A stretch of DNA of 64,000 nucleotides from Ditylenchus dipsaci (lineage: Eukaryota; Nematoda; Chromadorea; Rhabditida; Anguinidae), in contig SADC01001152.1 in the NCBI GenBank assembly GCA_004194705.1, positions 62,001 through 126,000 on the forward strand. Reading direction: 5' to 3'. Shown in pieces: positions 10,982 through 21,931 of this stretch. Within the stretch, counting starts at the first letter, position 1. Every line of letters begins with the position of its first letter. Under the pieces are notes generated by a model. It was not told the origin of the DNA. It worked only from the letters and a program-made list of their open reading frames with translations, and made no database searches. The translations under genes and the position numbers were made by a program.

Positions 10982-12361
10982 TCACTCATTGACCTGCTCT
11001 CGAGCCCTAGAAAGCGAATAGTAAGACAAGTTTGCATGACAATCGAAGGAACTTACTTCTGCTTCAATTCATCAGTAGGCACTTCTTTGGCCCAGTAGCA
11101 GTAATTCTGAAATTTCTCCACGTCCTCATCGATCATTTTATCTCTGTTACCCCCATAGAAAATACCTCTGAAACATTAATTTCAATCCACATGCAGAGAC
11201 AATAATTCAAATACCTCGCGAACCAGCACAACTTTGATTTTCGATCCATAGCCCAGCTGCAGCCATCTCCCTAAAATACTAAACTGACAGCTGATTCAAG
11301 AAAAGATTCATAAAGCATTACTTTTTGCCGTGCTCGGATGTGTCACTGCTGAAATTCAGCTTTATTTTTATATCAAAAAGATTTTTCTCGTCTTTTGATG
11401 TTCAAATATTTCAAGTAGGAATCAAAAAAATTCTCGAATCAACTTTAACGGCCCTAGTGCAGAAGCTGTTGCCAAAATTTGCCTTGGTCCCCCCTGTTGT
11501 TTTTTTGCGAAATATGCCTTGGTCCCCCTGTTCATTATAGTTATATTAATATAATCATTGTGGTGATCATGGTGATTATGGTTAACATGATCACCTTTAC
11601 CATGATCACCTTCAAAACAACAGGGGGGGCCAAGGCAAATTTTGGCAACAGCTTCTGCACTAGGGCCGTACAATTTAAAAACCTTTTCAACTGCTTCAGA
11701 AGCATAGTACTTCTTCTGGGCCAAGGTTAAGAACAAGCACCCCACTCGAGTAAAGAACAAGCACCCCAGTCAAATCAGCTTGGGGACCAAGGCAATTTTT
11801 TTTTGAAAATTGTTTATATCATTTTTTTTTGTGTAAACACGATTTTAAAATGTTTTTTATTGCTTCTGGGGTGCTTGTTCTTTACTCGAGTGGGGTGCTC
11901 GTTCTTTACTCGAGTGGGGTGCTTGTTCGTTACCTGTGCCCTTCTTCTGTCTCTTATTATTCCCAACTCCGAAATTTAAGGGGCGAATTGTTTTGCTGTT
12001 GAAAAATCAGTCTACATGGGGACAGATAAGAGTATGTACCGTCTTAGAGTAAATAACTTACAGCTCGACCTTCTTGTCGAAGATTGCACGGATCCTTAAA
12101 AAGGCAGATAAACAGTGTTTCTGTTGAGTGGCGAAAAAAACTTACTTCAGAAGAATTTGAAGCGGACTGATCTTGTCGGCGAAACCACAGATTTCTTTGA
12201 AACGAGCTGCATCATCCATCGAGACAGTAAGCTTAGAAGCAGCGAAGAGCAGACCTCTTAAACTTGTTGCTTGAAAAGTCGGTAAGTGGAGAATTGAAAT
12301 ACCTGGCGAAGAACAGTAGACTTCTTTCTTCATCGTCCGACCACGTATGACCAACGCTCAT
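10982..12361 (-). CDS. Unidentified small multi-exon gene, minus strand
   Basis: Exons (minus order): 12361-12303 with ATG and the N-terminus MSVGHTWSDDEERSLLFFAR; 12256-12146; 12094-12062; 11270-11215; 11167-11057; 11006-10982 ending in TGA. Donors are GTAAG or GTATT and acceptors end in AG. Phases agree at every junction except the one across 12061-11271, where an exon or a base may be missing. The product is about 140 residues, charged, without signal peptide or membrane segment; its C-terminal half contains FARGIFYGGNRDKMIDED. I do not recognise the family. The FYGGNR stretch faintly recalls ATP synthase subunit e, but I would not name it on that. The phase-ambiguous intron contains two palindromic repeats (11447-11672 and 11733-11935). 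Confidence 0.5.
11447..11672. repeat. Palindrome with GGGGGGACCAAGGC motif in both arms
   Basis: The arm CGGCCCTAGTGCAGAAGCTG and the following bases are mirrored at the right end. Inside each arm is the motif ACAGGGGGGACCAAGGCA or its complement, and the centre is an ATCATGGTGATTATG-like palindrome. It lies in an intron of the minus-strand gene. Confidence 0.7.
11733..11935. repeat. Palindromic GGGGTGCTTGTTCTTTACTC repeats
   Basis: Two copies of the word on the left are in reverse complement and three on the right are direct, around an AT-rich loop near 11830. The left side also has a GGGGACCAAGGC motif. Confidence 0.65.
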
Positions 12362-12708
12362 TTTCTATACCAAGGATGTACTTAGCGGAAAAGCTTGCTA
12401 TAAACAAGACAGAATGATTTCGCACGAATTTGATGTAGAAATACTACGGCACGCTACAGTCGAATCTCATAACGACGATTACTGCTATTGGCGTCAACCT
12501 TCTCAAAAGGAAATATTAAGCCGGTCCCTAAGTGACCTAAAAAAGACCTTACCAAAAAGGCCTGACTCCTTTTAGCACTTTACCTATTGGTAATAGGCTT
12601 TAACAATCAACGTCATTAAAAGAGACGACTGCACTCATTTTTCGAAAATTTACAGCGAAGTTTCAAGAGTTATATAAAAGCTCTTTGCTATTCTCATCTG
12701 CATAATAA

Positions 12709-13151
12709 GGCTCTCTCCTGTTTCGTCCCAAATTGTTTCGGCCAAAAATTGTTATAGCCAAAAACGTTACATTTTCAATTAATGAGTTTGATACATATGG
12801 TTTTTTTAGCTTTTTGTGGATATTTTCATTTACAAGTTTATATTCAAATTGATGCTAGAGAGCAGGGCTACATCTTGCGTATGAAATTGTAAATGACCAT
12901 GTCTGCAATATTTGCTGAAAACCCTAAAATTTCCGAAATCCTGGACTTTTTTGTCATTGTGGTCATTGACAACTTTATACGCAAAATGTAGCCCTGCTCT
13001 CTAGCATGAATTTAAGTATAAATTTGTAGATGAGAATATCCACAAAATTAGTAAGAAAAACTATATCTAGCAAACTAATTAATCAAAAATGTAACGTTTT
13101 GGCTGTAACAATTTTTGGCGGAAAAAGTTTGGGACGAAACAGGGTAGAGCC
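12709..13151. mobile_element. hAT-type foldback MITE (CTGTTTCGTCCC ends)
   Basis: The left end is GGCTCTCTCCTGTTTCGTCC and the right end is its imperfect reverse complement GACGAAACAGGGTAGAGCC. The flanks are CATAATAA on both sides (12701-12708, 13152-13159). The arms include AAAACGTTACATTTT-type words, and the inner arms around CTACATCTTGCGTATG are mirrored near 12975. There is no coding capacity. Confidence 0.8.
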
Positions 13152-13241
13152 CATAATAAATGATTTTAATAAAATTATAACTACAATAACGCTAAAAACC
13201 GCGAAAATTTCAAACGAGAATTATTTTTCACGATCATTATA

Positions 13242-13967
13242 CCGTATTTCTTCTAATTGCCGCACATGTGTGCTTATTTTTCAATTACCCGAAAATCGGA
13301 AATTTCTGAATTTGATCTCGAAATTTTCGGGTGCTCAACCAAGATCTGAAAAGTGGAATCGGTAGAGCTCGTGGTAGTTAAGAAAATGCATCAAACAGCT
13401 GATCAACATATTTACTAGGGTTGGCCTCCCCCCCCCCGCTTTTTGGGGTGCAGGGGGGAGATTAGACTAAAAAAATTTGCGGGGGGGAGGAGCGGGCGGC
13501 GAGCAAGCTGTGAGCGGGGGCAGTGGCGGGGGGTGCATGATTAATTTACAAGCGTCGTGGCCGAAATTTTTTGAAACAGCAATCTAGAATGAATCTGAAG
13601 GCTTTTGGAACACTTCTGAAGTCAAAGCCACGATATTGCCACTCATCTGGTTTGATAAATCTTGATCCTTCTCGACTGCCCTTCTGAAAATGATCTCATC
13701 CGAGAGTTTTTCTCGACTTGGATTTTTTGCGGGGGGTGACGGGGGTCATTTTGGGAGCGGGGGGGGGGGGAGAAACGGGGGGGAGGTGGCCAATTTTTTT
13801 GCGGGGGGGAGGAGCGGGGGGGGAGGTATAAGGAAAATTTGGTCAAAAAGCGGCGGCAAGGGAGGGAGTTAGGCCAACCCTAATATTTACTCTGCTCCGA
13901 GATATAAGTCCTCAAAGTTGGGGGTGTGCGGTTATTAGAGACTGTGCGGTAATTAGAAGAAATACGG
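13242..13967. mobile_element. TACCGTAT MITE, interrupted by a nested element
   Basis: The ends CCGTATTTCTTCTAATT and AATTAGAAGAAATACGG are flanked by TA. The internal core (GGGTGCTCAACCAAG, then GTGGAATCGGTAGAGCTCGTG, then CTGCTCCGAGATATA) is shared with the copies at 15801, 53675 and 56423. It is split by the hAT-type element at 13416-13882. Confidence 0.8.
13416..13882. mobile_element. Nested hAT-type element, G-rich, TAGGGTTGG ends
   Basis: The ends TAGGGTTGG and CCAACCCTA carry exact 8-bp duplications ATATTTAC (13408-13415, 13883-13890). The inside is dominated by C runs on the left, G runs on the right and GGGGGGAGGAGCGG words. The glycine-rich open frame here is an artefact of the G runs. 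Confidence 0.85.
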
Positions 13968-13969
13968 TA

Positions 13970-14612
13970 AATGGCTAAAATGACCACTACAATTTGCAAC
14001 GTCGTACGGTCACGCGACACTTGCGCCCCGCAACATTTGCGCTTCGACACTGTGACAGCTCCGCCCAGGTTTCTGTCCCTGATACCGCCCTTTTAATGTT
14101 GCTTGTGAAGGAATCAGGGAGGGTACTTTTAGTTCGGTTGGGCTAGTGCCCAATTCCTCACCGTGTAGTATTAGATTAGATAGTCAATAATAAAGTATAT
14201 TTTCTACTTGTCTTCAACCCACCCTACATCTACAACCCGACAGACACTTGCCCCCCACGACACTTGCGCCCCGACAGTTGCGCCCCAAAATTAATTATGT
14301 TGTAGAGTTTTTTTTTAGATTCCATCATTTTCTAGCTGGTTGACCTAACCTTAATCGCCGTCCGGGTGCTGAAAGTATCTTTTAGGGTGTTGAACTAACT
14401 TCTTTGGGGCTATTTAAAAAATCAACTTACAGCTTACATACCTTCTAGGTGGGTCACCTATATATCTTTTATTCAACCTACTTTTTAAGTAGGCCGCTAA
14501 CCAAGATGGTGGTTTAAATAATTGGTTTTGATTATTATTATAATTGGTTTTGTCATGTCAACCTTCAAATATCGGCGCAAAAACTTTAGAAAATCCAGAG
14601 AAGGACTTTATA
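13970..14612. other. No gene seen; short GCGCCCCGACA repeats
   Basis: The words CGACACTTGCGCCCCG and variants repeat at about 14018-14050 and 14240-14290. Nothing here supports a gene. Confidence 0.4.
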
Positions 14613-15063
14613 TTAGGTTGTGTAAAAAGTTTTGACAAAAAGTACGCGGTGAAAATTCAAAAAATATTTTTTCGAAATATGTCTTGAAACGACATTTCTA
14701 GGGGTAAAATGACACGCTGAGCACGAATCTGTACTCAGAAATGTCGTGCGACTTATGAAAAGCTGTGAAAAGAGCCATTTTAACTTCTTACATTTTATTC
14801 ATCTTTCGTCATTGATAAGCTCTGAAAATAAGTTAAGAATACAATAAAACAAAGTTGAAAATATCTGTATAACGGTAAATCAAAAGTAAGTGCCTAAATG
14901 GTACTTTCATCGCCGCTTGATAAGCTTCGAGCCATTTCTGAGCACAGATTCGTGCTCAGCGTGTCATTTTACCCCTAGAAATGTCGTTTCAAGACATATT
15001 TCGGAAAAATATTTTTTGAATTTTCACCGCGTACTTTTTGTCAAAACTTTTTACACAACCTAA
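14613..15063. mobile_element. Mariner-type foldback MITE (TTAGGTTGTG ends)
   Basis: The ends TTAGGTTGTGTAAAAAG and CTTTTTACACAACCTAA are flanked by TA. The arms of about 150 bp are almost perfectly complementary, including ACGACATTTCTAGGGGTAAA. TTAGGTTG is a common terminal sequence of Tc1/mariner elements. There is no transposase. Confidence 0.85.
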
Positions 15064-15800
15064 TATTTTGAAAGCTAAATAGTTTGTTATCTCATGATGA
15101 TAGTCGAAGTATTTGTCAAACATGGGAGTTAAAGCTCCGGGGCTCTATCAGATGAAATACACTACATAAAACTCTCTTTAGGGTGGCCGGCTACCCTATT
15201 CCTTACCTATACGTTTTTGGTGGGACGTTTTTGGTGGCAAGGTGGGACAGCGCATATGAGGACGGGATCGAAATTTCTTGCATGTTTAAATAAAATTATA
15301 ACCATTCGAGTACAATTATCCAACACCACGTTTGACACTACATTCTTAACTTTTTTTAGTTCGGGTAACACGTTTGAGTCCGCCATAACATACGTTGGTC
15401 TAACTCTCGCCTGAACTGAAACTTAAGTAAAAAATGCATCTTGAGGCTCTTTGTGCCACATACCACTGACGAGAACATGGTAACCAGGGTGGTATACTTG
15501 ACGATTACCGGCTGAGTTGGGAAAATCGTCCTCAGCCTCAGCCGTCAGCTAGGTCAAAATTTTACCTCAGCCACAGCCTCAGCTGGCTGAGGTCTGAAAA
15601 TTTCACCTGTCTCAGCCGTCAGCCGGGGCCAAAATTTTATCTCAGCCTCATCTTCATGGCTGAGTTAAACTTAGCCGGCTGAGTTCAACCTCAGCCGGCT
15701 GAATTAAATTTAACAATTATCAACAGTCTGGAAAGAAATTTCATCGCTGAAACTCTTTTTCATCAACTAAACACTTCAAAATTATCAGAAAAGATAGATA

Positions 15801-16616
15801 CCGTATTTTCTCTATTAATTATTTTTCAACCCCTGAAAAATCGAAAAAAAATATTTTAATTTTGAGATTTTTGAATGCTCAACCAAATCTGAAAAGTGGA
15901 ATAAACTAAGTTCGTGGTGATTAATGCTTTGCTCACAGTCCTTAGTCGAGGTCGTGGTCGAGGTCGATATGAGTGTGAGCACGGTCTATGTCGAGGTCTA
16001 TGTCGAAAATTTTGACTAAAATCAGACTTTTTACCTTGGGGGACCAAGGCATGTTAAGTTTTTGGTCGAATTTTGGTCTAAATTTTTTTTTCGAAAAATT
16101 GGTTTTTTATCTAAGAAAACTCCGGAAAACTATTTTTGACCGTTAAAAGCATATAAAAATCACTTAGAAGTCGTTTAAACATGATTTAGACGATATTATA
16201 AAATGCGCCCCCCTAAGTGAACAAGTGCCCCTTAGTCGAGGTCGTGGTCGAGGTCGATATCACATCGACCACGGTTGATATTCGATTTCTTCAAATCAAT
16301 TCTTTGATGTGTGGAAAATATTCTGCAGCATACAAAATCACGAGAAATTAAAAAATTTATTGTTCGATTACCCAAAATTTGTCATTTTTTTTTAATTTTT
16401 TGTCTTGATGACCTCGACCGTGACATTGACCACGACCTCGACCACGACCTCGACCTCGACTAAGGACCGTGAGCAACATCAACCTCGACCAAGGACTGTG
16501 AGCAAGGGGTAAGAAAACGCGAAAAATAGATTCGTAAAATAATTTTTTTGAGCTGAGATACAGGCTGCCTATGGGGGGTAATTAATAGAGAGGGGTAATT
16601 AATAGAGAAAATACGG
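15801..16616. mobile_element. TACCGTAT MITE nested in the hAT-type element
   Basis: The ends CCGTATTTTCTCTATTAATT and AATTAATAGAGAAAATACGG are flanked by TA. It has the family core (GCTCAACCAAATCTGAAAAG) and is itself interrupted by the GTCGAGGTCGTGG array at 15929-16506. Confidence 0.85.
15929..16506. repeat. Innermost foldback: CGAGGTCGTGGTCGAGGTC array
   Basis: The left end TTGCTCACAGTCCTTAGTCG is matched in reverse at the right end (AAGGACTGTGAGCAA). Hexamer-like words (GAGGTC, GTGGTC) and their complements fill both arms. One copy of the GGGGGACCAAGGCA motif lies at about 16039. No target duplication was identified. Confidence 0.7.
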
Positions 16617-16896
16617 TAAAACAAACAAAAACACCAAAAAATTAATACGATAATTCTCCTCAGCCGGCTGAGTTATAAAAATTCCACCTCAGCCTAGGCC
16701 GTCAGCCAGGTCAAAAATTTCACCTCAGCCACAGCCTCAGCCGGCTGAGGTCGGAAAGTTTCACCTCAGCCTCAGCCATCAGCCGGGTCAAAATTTCAAA
16801 AATTTCACCTCAGCCGTCAGCCTCAGCCGGCTGATGGCTGAGTTAAGACTCAGCCGGCTGAAGTCAGCCGGCTGAGGACACCACCCTGATGGTAAC

Positions 16897-18030
16897 ATAT
16901 CTTAATAAAAGATGTAAAGCCAATTGTCCGGTATGGAAATATGCTAAAACTAAATTTTTACACATAATTTATTTTTGGGGCGCAAGTGTCGGGCACAAAT
17001 GTCGCGTGACTATCAGTATAACCTTTTTAGCTCCGAAACCAAAACTACCCAACTGACAGCCCTTTTTTCAAAAATTTATCGAAAATCCCCGATTTTGTCA
17101 GAAAAGCGGCGCTAGTAGCGAATAACCCCCCCCCCCCCAACATTTTTTTTTCAAAATCAGGTTTTAACCATTTCTAAGTGATTCTTATGCGCTGAAAACG
17201 ATATCTCTATAGTGACTCTCTCTAGTGATCTACTGTAGGGGTCACCCGCTTCATAGTAGTCGGTTTCATTATTGCACGGTGAGCTTTTTGGGTTTTTTCA
17301 TTCTTCAAACTGATCATTTGCTCCATAGTGGTAGGTTTTTTTTGGATTTATAGTGTCTATCATGGAAAGATTCGACTATATTAGATTCTATGCTTATTGC
17401 AATAACACACCAAGGATGCTATAAGTGTTTTCGAAACTCGATTCTCCAGTTCATTGATTATCGAGTTCGATATTTTTCGAAAAAAATTTTTCACCAGTTT
17501 CATGATTTACCAGTCTCATGTTTTACCAGTTCAAATTTCACGAGTTCATACACAGCCAATTTTTTCATGATGGCTTGTTTTTGACAAGACGAGATCTTTT
17601 TCTTTTTCGAAAAAGTTATAGGTGGGAGTTTGTTCGGCACTAAAACAGCCAATAACGATAAAAGTGGAGTCGTTCGTGGTCGTATAATATTTTTGTTGAT
17701 GTTTAGAAAAAAAATAGCTTTGGCTCAGGCTTAATGAAAAAAACTGTTTATTGATCAACTTTTATAACAACCAAGATTGACAATGACAAAATTTAACATT
17801 TATGCGACCTCCCTGCTGCACACTTTGCCTTGGTACTTCTGTGGGCGCGATTTTCATGAAATTTGGGCTCCTGATCTAGCATTTCCTATGGCAAATTGTC
17901 AAAAGCATGAATTAGTAGATTCTCCACATCACGATTACAGGCAAGGACTCGTGCCCCGTCTTCTTTCAAAATCAATCGATGCATAGAAGCTCAAGTGCAA
18001 AGTGTTTAGCGGAAATGCTGAGTGAATGTT
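16897..18030. other. No gene supported; repeat fragments
   Basis: The stretch contains a GCGCTAGTAGCGAATAA plus C-run block (about 17108) also seen at 9510. The open segment at 17777-17986 has varied amino-acid use but no splice or domain support. A degenerate CAGT-type foldback may lie at 17200-17370. Confidence 0.35.
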
Positions 18031-18032
18031 AA

Positions 18033-18517
18033 TTCGGTTGCAGTATAGAATCCCCCCACGGGGACTGATCAGATCGAGGAGATAACATCATATTCGTGTT
18101 TCTCGACCCCGATTTCATGAGAAAGCCGGCTGTTTTTTTTGGTTCTGAGAAAAAAAAAATTTTTCGAACCACAGGGGGGGTATCATGGTTTTTGAGTCAA
18201 AATTTAGGCCCCAGTATTCAAAACTATGTTCAACATCTTCTTGTTAGTGGGCCCTGAGTCATTAGTGGCCCCTTTTATTCCCTTCCCCTCCCTATACAGC
18301 CCTTAATCCCTCTAAAATTCAAAAGGCGCCAATTCAAATTTTTCAAATTTTGACTAAAAAACCATGATACCCCCCCTGTGAATCAAAAAAAAATTTTTTC
18401 TCAGAACCAAAAAAACAGCCGGCTTTCTCATGAAATCGGGGTCGAGAAACACGAATATGATGTTATCTCCTCGATCTGATCACTCCCGTGGGGGGGGTTG
18501 GATTCTATACTCAAGCC
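18033..18517. mobile_element. Foldback element, GTATAGAATCC ends
   Basis: Arms of about 130 bp are mirror images, including ATCATATTCGTGTTTCTCGA and AAAGCCGGCTG. A second copy is at about 59425-59970. Ends read GTATAGAATCCCCCC and GGATTCTATACTCAAGCC. No exact target duplication was found. Confidence 0.7.
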
Positions 18518-19978
18518 GTTAATTCTTTGTATTGTCAATCTTGGTTATTGTTATGTTGTTCAATAAAGAGTTTTTATTAAGTATAAGACTGTTATTTTTT
18601 TGAAAATCAATAGAACCATTGAAAATTCAATTTTTTCGTGATGGCGTATTTTTAAGGTTGAAGAAATTCCGGCGCTACTGGAATACACCCTTCCCAAAAA
18701 CGCTACTGGAATATACCCCATCCAACAATTTAGGCTTTGCCTTAGGCTTAGGTCCGTAGGCTTAGGCTTAGCTTCAAGGCCTATCCAATACTGACAAGGA
18801 CTTTTGTACAACTTTTTTTTTCTCGAAAATGGTGGTTATTGGGACGGTCATATTCATAGGCGTACCCAGGATTCTCCAGGATTTCTAAAAATCCTGATGG
18901 GGGGAGGGGGCTAATTTGACAAAAAAAACTGAATAAGGTAAAAAAACTAAAAAAAGGCTAAAAAAAGTCCTGACGGGCAGGGGATGCTATAGCCTGGCTA
19001 GACCCCCTAGACCCCTAGATCCCCAAGTTACGACCAAAAATTTGTCGAACCCTTTGGATTGAGACAATCCATTTTGCGACAAGAATTTATGAAAAAATTT
19101 GAAATTAAAATAAACTATTTTTTACGCAATCTAATTTTGTCAAGATTCGATTTTGTCAGAATTCGAGACTGCCCAAATTTAATTATGTCGAAACTTTGGC
19201 TAAAGTACACTATTTGGCCAGAGCCAAAAATGGGTTTTTTGAGGTCTAAGTATTTCATAGGTCCTGAAAACCATGGAAACGGCGAAAAAAAGTGTGGGAA
19301 GGCCATTTTTCGAAAAAAAAATTTTTCGACTGCCTTGGTCCCCAAAAACAAATTTTTCGACTGCCTTGGTAACATCCCCCCCCCCCACCTGTCTCAATTC
19401 CAAGCCCCCAAGCCCCTTCGGGGCGCAGGGGGCTTGAGAGTTAGAGATGCGCGCACAGACTTACCTTAGACATGATTCCGAGATGGACTTTTGATCATAA
19501 ATGCACATAAAGACTCTTTTTGCCTAGCTGGAGTGACCAAAACCGGGTAAAATAGCGGACTAATAAGTAAAATATCACACAGGTCGAGATAGTCTTCTTC
19601 CAATAATTCAAGAGTGGATTTTGCCTGGCACAGCCATTGTGTCAGATTTTTGGAAAGCATATGACTGTCTGAACGCGGAAATAAATATTGCACAGAAATA
19701 GCAAAAAAAATGGCTTTACATAGCTTTGACAATTAGATAATTCAAAAATCGCCTATTTGAATAATCAAATACTTCGAAAAGAGGATATTACGCCAATTAA
19801 GATAGTTCGCCAATCGCTGATTTCGTTTATAATACGTTTTGACAATCGGATGATTTACCGAAAACTACTTCGACAATCACTAACTTTGCCACATAGTTTT
19901 CTGTGTTCCCCTGGTGAAAATTTGCCTACTATTTTTACCGTCTGATGTAATACTGCACCATTATCTCTGCTATTTCAG

Positions 19979-21891
19979 ATGCTCAGCGATATAGAGTATA
20001 GCAGCAGTGAAGATGAGGCAACTTCCTCAGAAGAAGAGCTTAACGAAATGGAAGATATCGTTCAAGCCAATGAAAGCCAAAATTTGGAAAGAGAAAGGAC
20101 AAGTCAAACTATTCCTAAGAGCAGAGCGAAGAAGCGAAAAGCAGTGGTCATGCCTGAGGTGGAGCTGCGTCTGATGCAATCTCGCCGTGGCAAGAATCTC
20201 ATTATTTGTCAAGGTTTTTTTCCACAATGCTTGCTAGGCTTGCAATCAGTAAAATTGAGATTAATTCAGGGCATTCTTACAACTACTCTCATACGGACGC
20301 AGACATGATTATGCACTGGCGCTGCGCAAAGAGATATTCAAATGGATGCAAGAAAACTTTGGAAAGCAATGCCGATGGACACTGCGTCGGGATGAGTCTC
20401 GGACACCATGCACACACAGCAGAAGCAGTCGATTTGGAGCTCAGAGAAATCAATTTGGATGTAGCACAGTTCGCTCGGCAGAACGTTGTAAGTTTAATCT
20501 ATTTTTCAAGCTGTTTATTTACTCGCAAATCTCTTAGTTGTGTGCTCGTAACATTTATGCCAAGGTGACTGAGAGTAAAACAGATGAAGCTAAAGCTGTA
20601 GTCAACTCAACTAATGTGGCAAGAGCCGTAAGGTATCATCAGAAGGTGAACTACTATTTTTTAGATGTCTGTAATTTATTTTTGACTTTAGAAGCTGAAA
20701 GATTGTCCGAATGGATCTTGTCTGCCATCTTATTTGGTCATTCCCGAAGACTTGAAGCTATACAAGAAGGTTCCGTTTGTTCTTTTCGATTCGGGGAGAA
20801 TGTCTCGGCGAATGATTATTTTCTCTACTCCTGCTTTGATAGAGGTTTAGTTTTGATCACTATGTCTGAATAAAAAAGGGATATTTAATTTGCAGTGTCT
20901 CCGATACGCCGAATATTGGGGAATGGATGGTACCTTTAAGCTGGTGCCAGATGGATGGAAACAGCTGATGACAATCCACGCCAAGGTCGGTGAAACTTTC
21001 GTCCCTTGTTTGCATGCGCTCTTACCTAAAAAATCGACTGGAACATATACAGCATTCTTTCGCAGAGTCAAACGACTTCTTACAGCTTTTTTGGTCACAC
21101 ATGCTCATATGGATTATGAAATAGCCGTGTTCTCTGGGTTTGCAGCAGTTTTTCCTCGTAAGTTGCATTTAGTATTTTGAAAAATTTTCGTGCATTGTGA
21201 ACTTTTCCAGTGGTAACAATTCACGGATGTATGTTCCATTTCGCTCAAGCTCATATCAAAAAAGTTGCGAAGCTGAAGCTAAAAAAGGTCTATGAAAGTG
21301 GTGGAGTCTTCAGCATTCTCGTTAAAAAGCTTAAGAGTTTGGCCTACGTACCTGTTTTCGATGTTGTTGAATGCTACCATCTAATTGTGGGCCAACAGTG
21401 CGTTTAATTTGCAGTCGGATCACCGGAACATAGCTTCATCAATTATTTTTTCAGAGTATGTTTGATTGATCTTTAATTTCATTAAATGAACATTTTTCTG
21501 CTTTAAGACTTGGATCGGACATGTGGGAGAAGACGGAGTTCGACGCCCACTATTCGCTCATTCTCTGTGGAATTGCACTGAACTAGCTCGGGAGGGAAAA
21601 GCAAGGACTACAAACTCACTTGAAGCGTGGCATCGATCTTTGCAGCTGGCAATGGGAACTACGGATGGCAAGAAACCTCAGTTCTGGAAGTGGCTCGGAC
21701 AGCTGAAGTTAGAGTGCTCAATGCAAGAGGCTAAGCTGATTTCTCTACGCACAGGTGGTGATCCTAAGCTCAACAAGGTCGATGTGAAACTTTCAGAGAG
21801 GAGGAAGAATATAGTACTTGGTTATGATAGAAGAAAAATGTTAGAATATGTTAAGAGTCATGCATTATTTACTCGACTTGATCATTGTTGA
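19979..21891 (+). CDS. MULE transposase with FLYWCH-type zinc finger
   Basis: Exons: 19979-20213, 20270-20487, 20538-20645, 20692-20844, 20896-21157, 21211 to about 21401, 21415-21455, 21508-21891. Junction phases agree except 21401/21415. An acidic Ser/Glu-rich N-terminus leads to a FLYWCH-like finger in exon 2 (HWRCAKRYSNGC ... GHHAHT gives the Cys and His ligands), then the MULE core: YAEYWGMDGTFKLVP with the first catalytic Asp, IHGCMFHFAQAHIKKV, LAYVPVFDVVE, and TWIGHVGEDG plus TTNSLEAWHRSL near the C-terminus. In such enzymes the finger binds the terminal repeats and the DDE core cuts and joins DNA. The gene is almost intact, so the element may be recently active. Whether exon 6 ends at 21386 or 21401 is unclear. 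Confidence 0.85.
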
Positions 21892-21925
21892 ACTTTTGTT
21901 GCCTCCTTTGTAATTTGTGAGTGAG

Positions 21926-21931
21926 AATAAA
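21926..21931 (+). terminator. Polyadenylation signal AATAAA (MULE gene)
   Basis: AATAAA lies 35 bp past the stop codon of the MULE transposase, inside the element and before its right terminal repeat. Confidence 0.5.

Larger units (their letters stand above)
15485..16888. mobile_element. hAT-type foldback element with CAGCCGGCTGAGG array
   Basis: The ends CAGGGTGGT and ACCACCCTG have exact 8-bp duplications ATGGTAAC (15477-15484, 16889-16896). Both arms are arrays of CAGCCGGCTGAGG and CCTCAGCC, whose core CAGCCGGCTG is a perfect palindrome. The middle has been invaded by the TACCGTAT MITE at 15801-16616. Confidence 0.9.

Noticed and set aside
13643..13872. Proline-rich and glycine-rich small proteins
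   Set aside because: They arise from G and C homopolymers in the nested hAT-type element at 13416-13882.
19115..19469. Open frames of 86-136 codons at the left end of the MULE
   Set aside because: They fall in the non-coding terminal inverted repeat, have mirror partners in the right arm, and lack domain or splice support.
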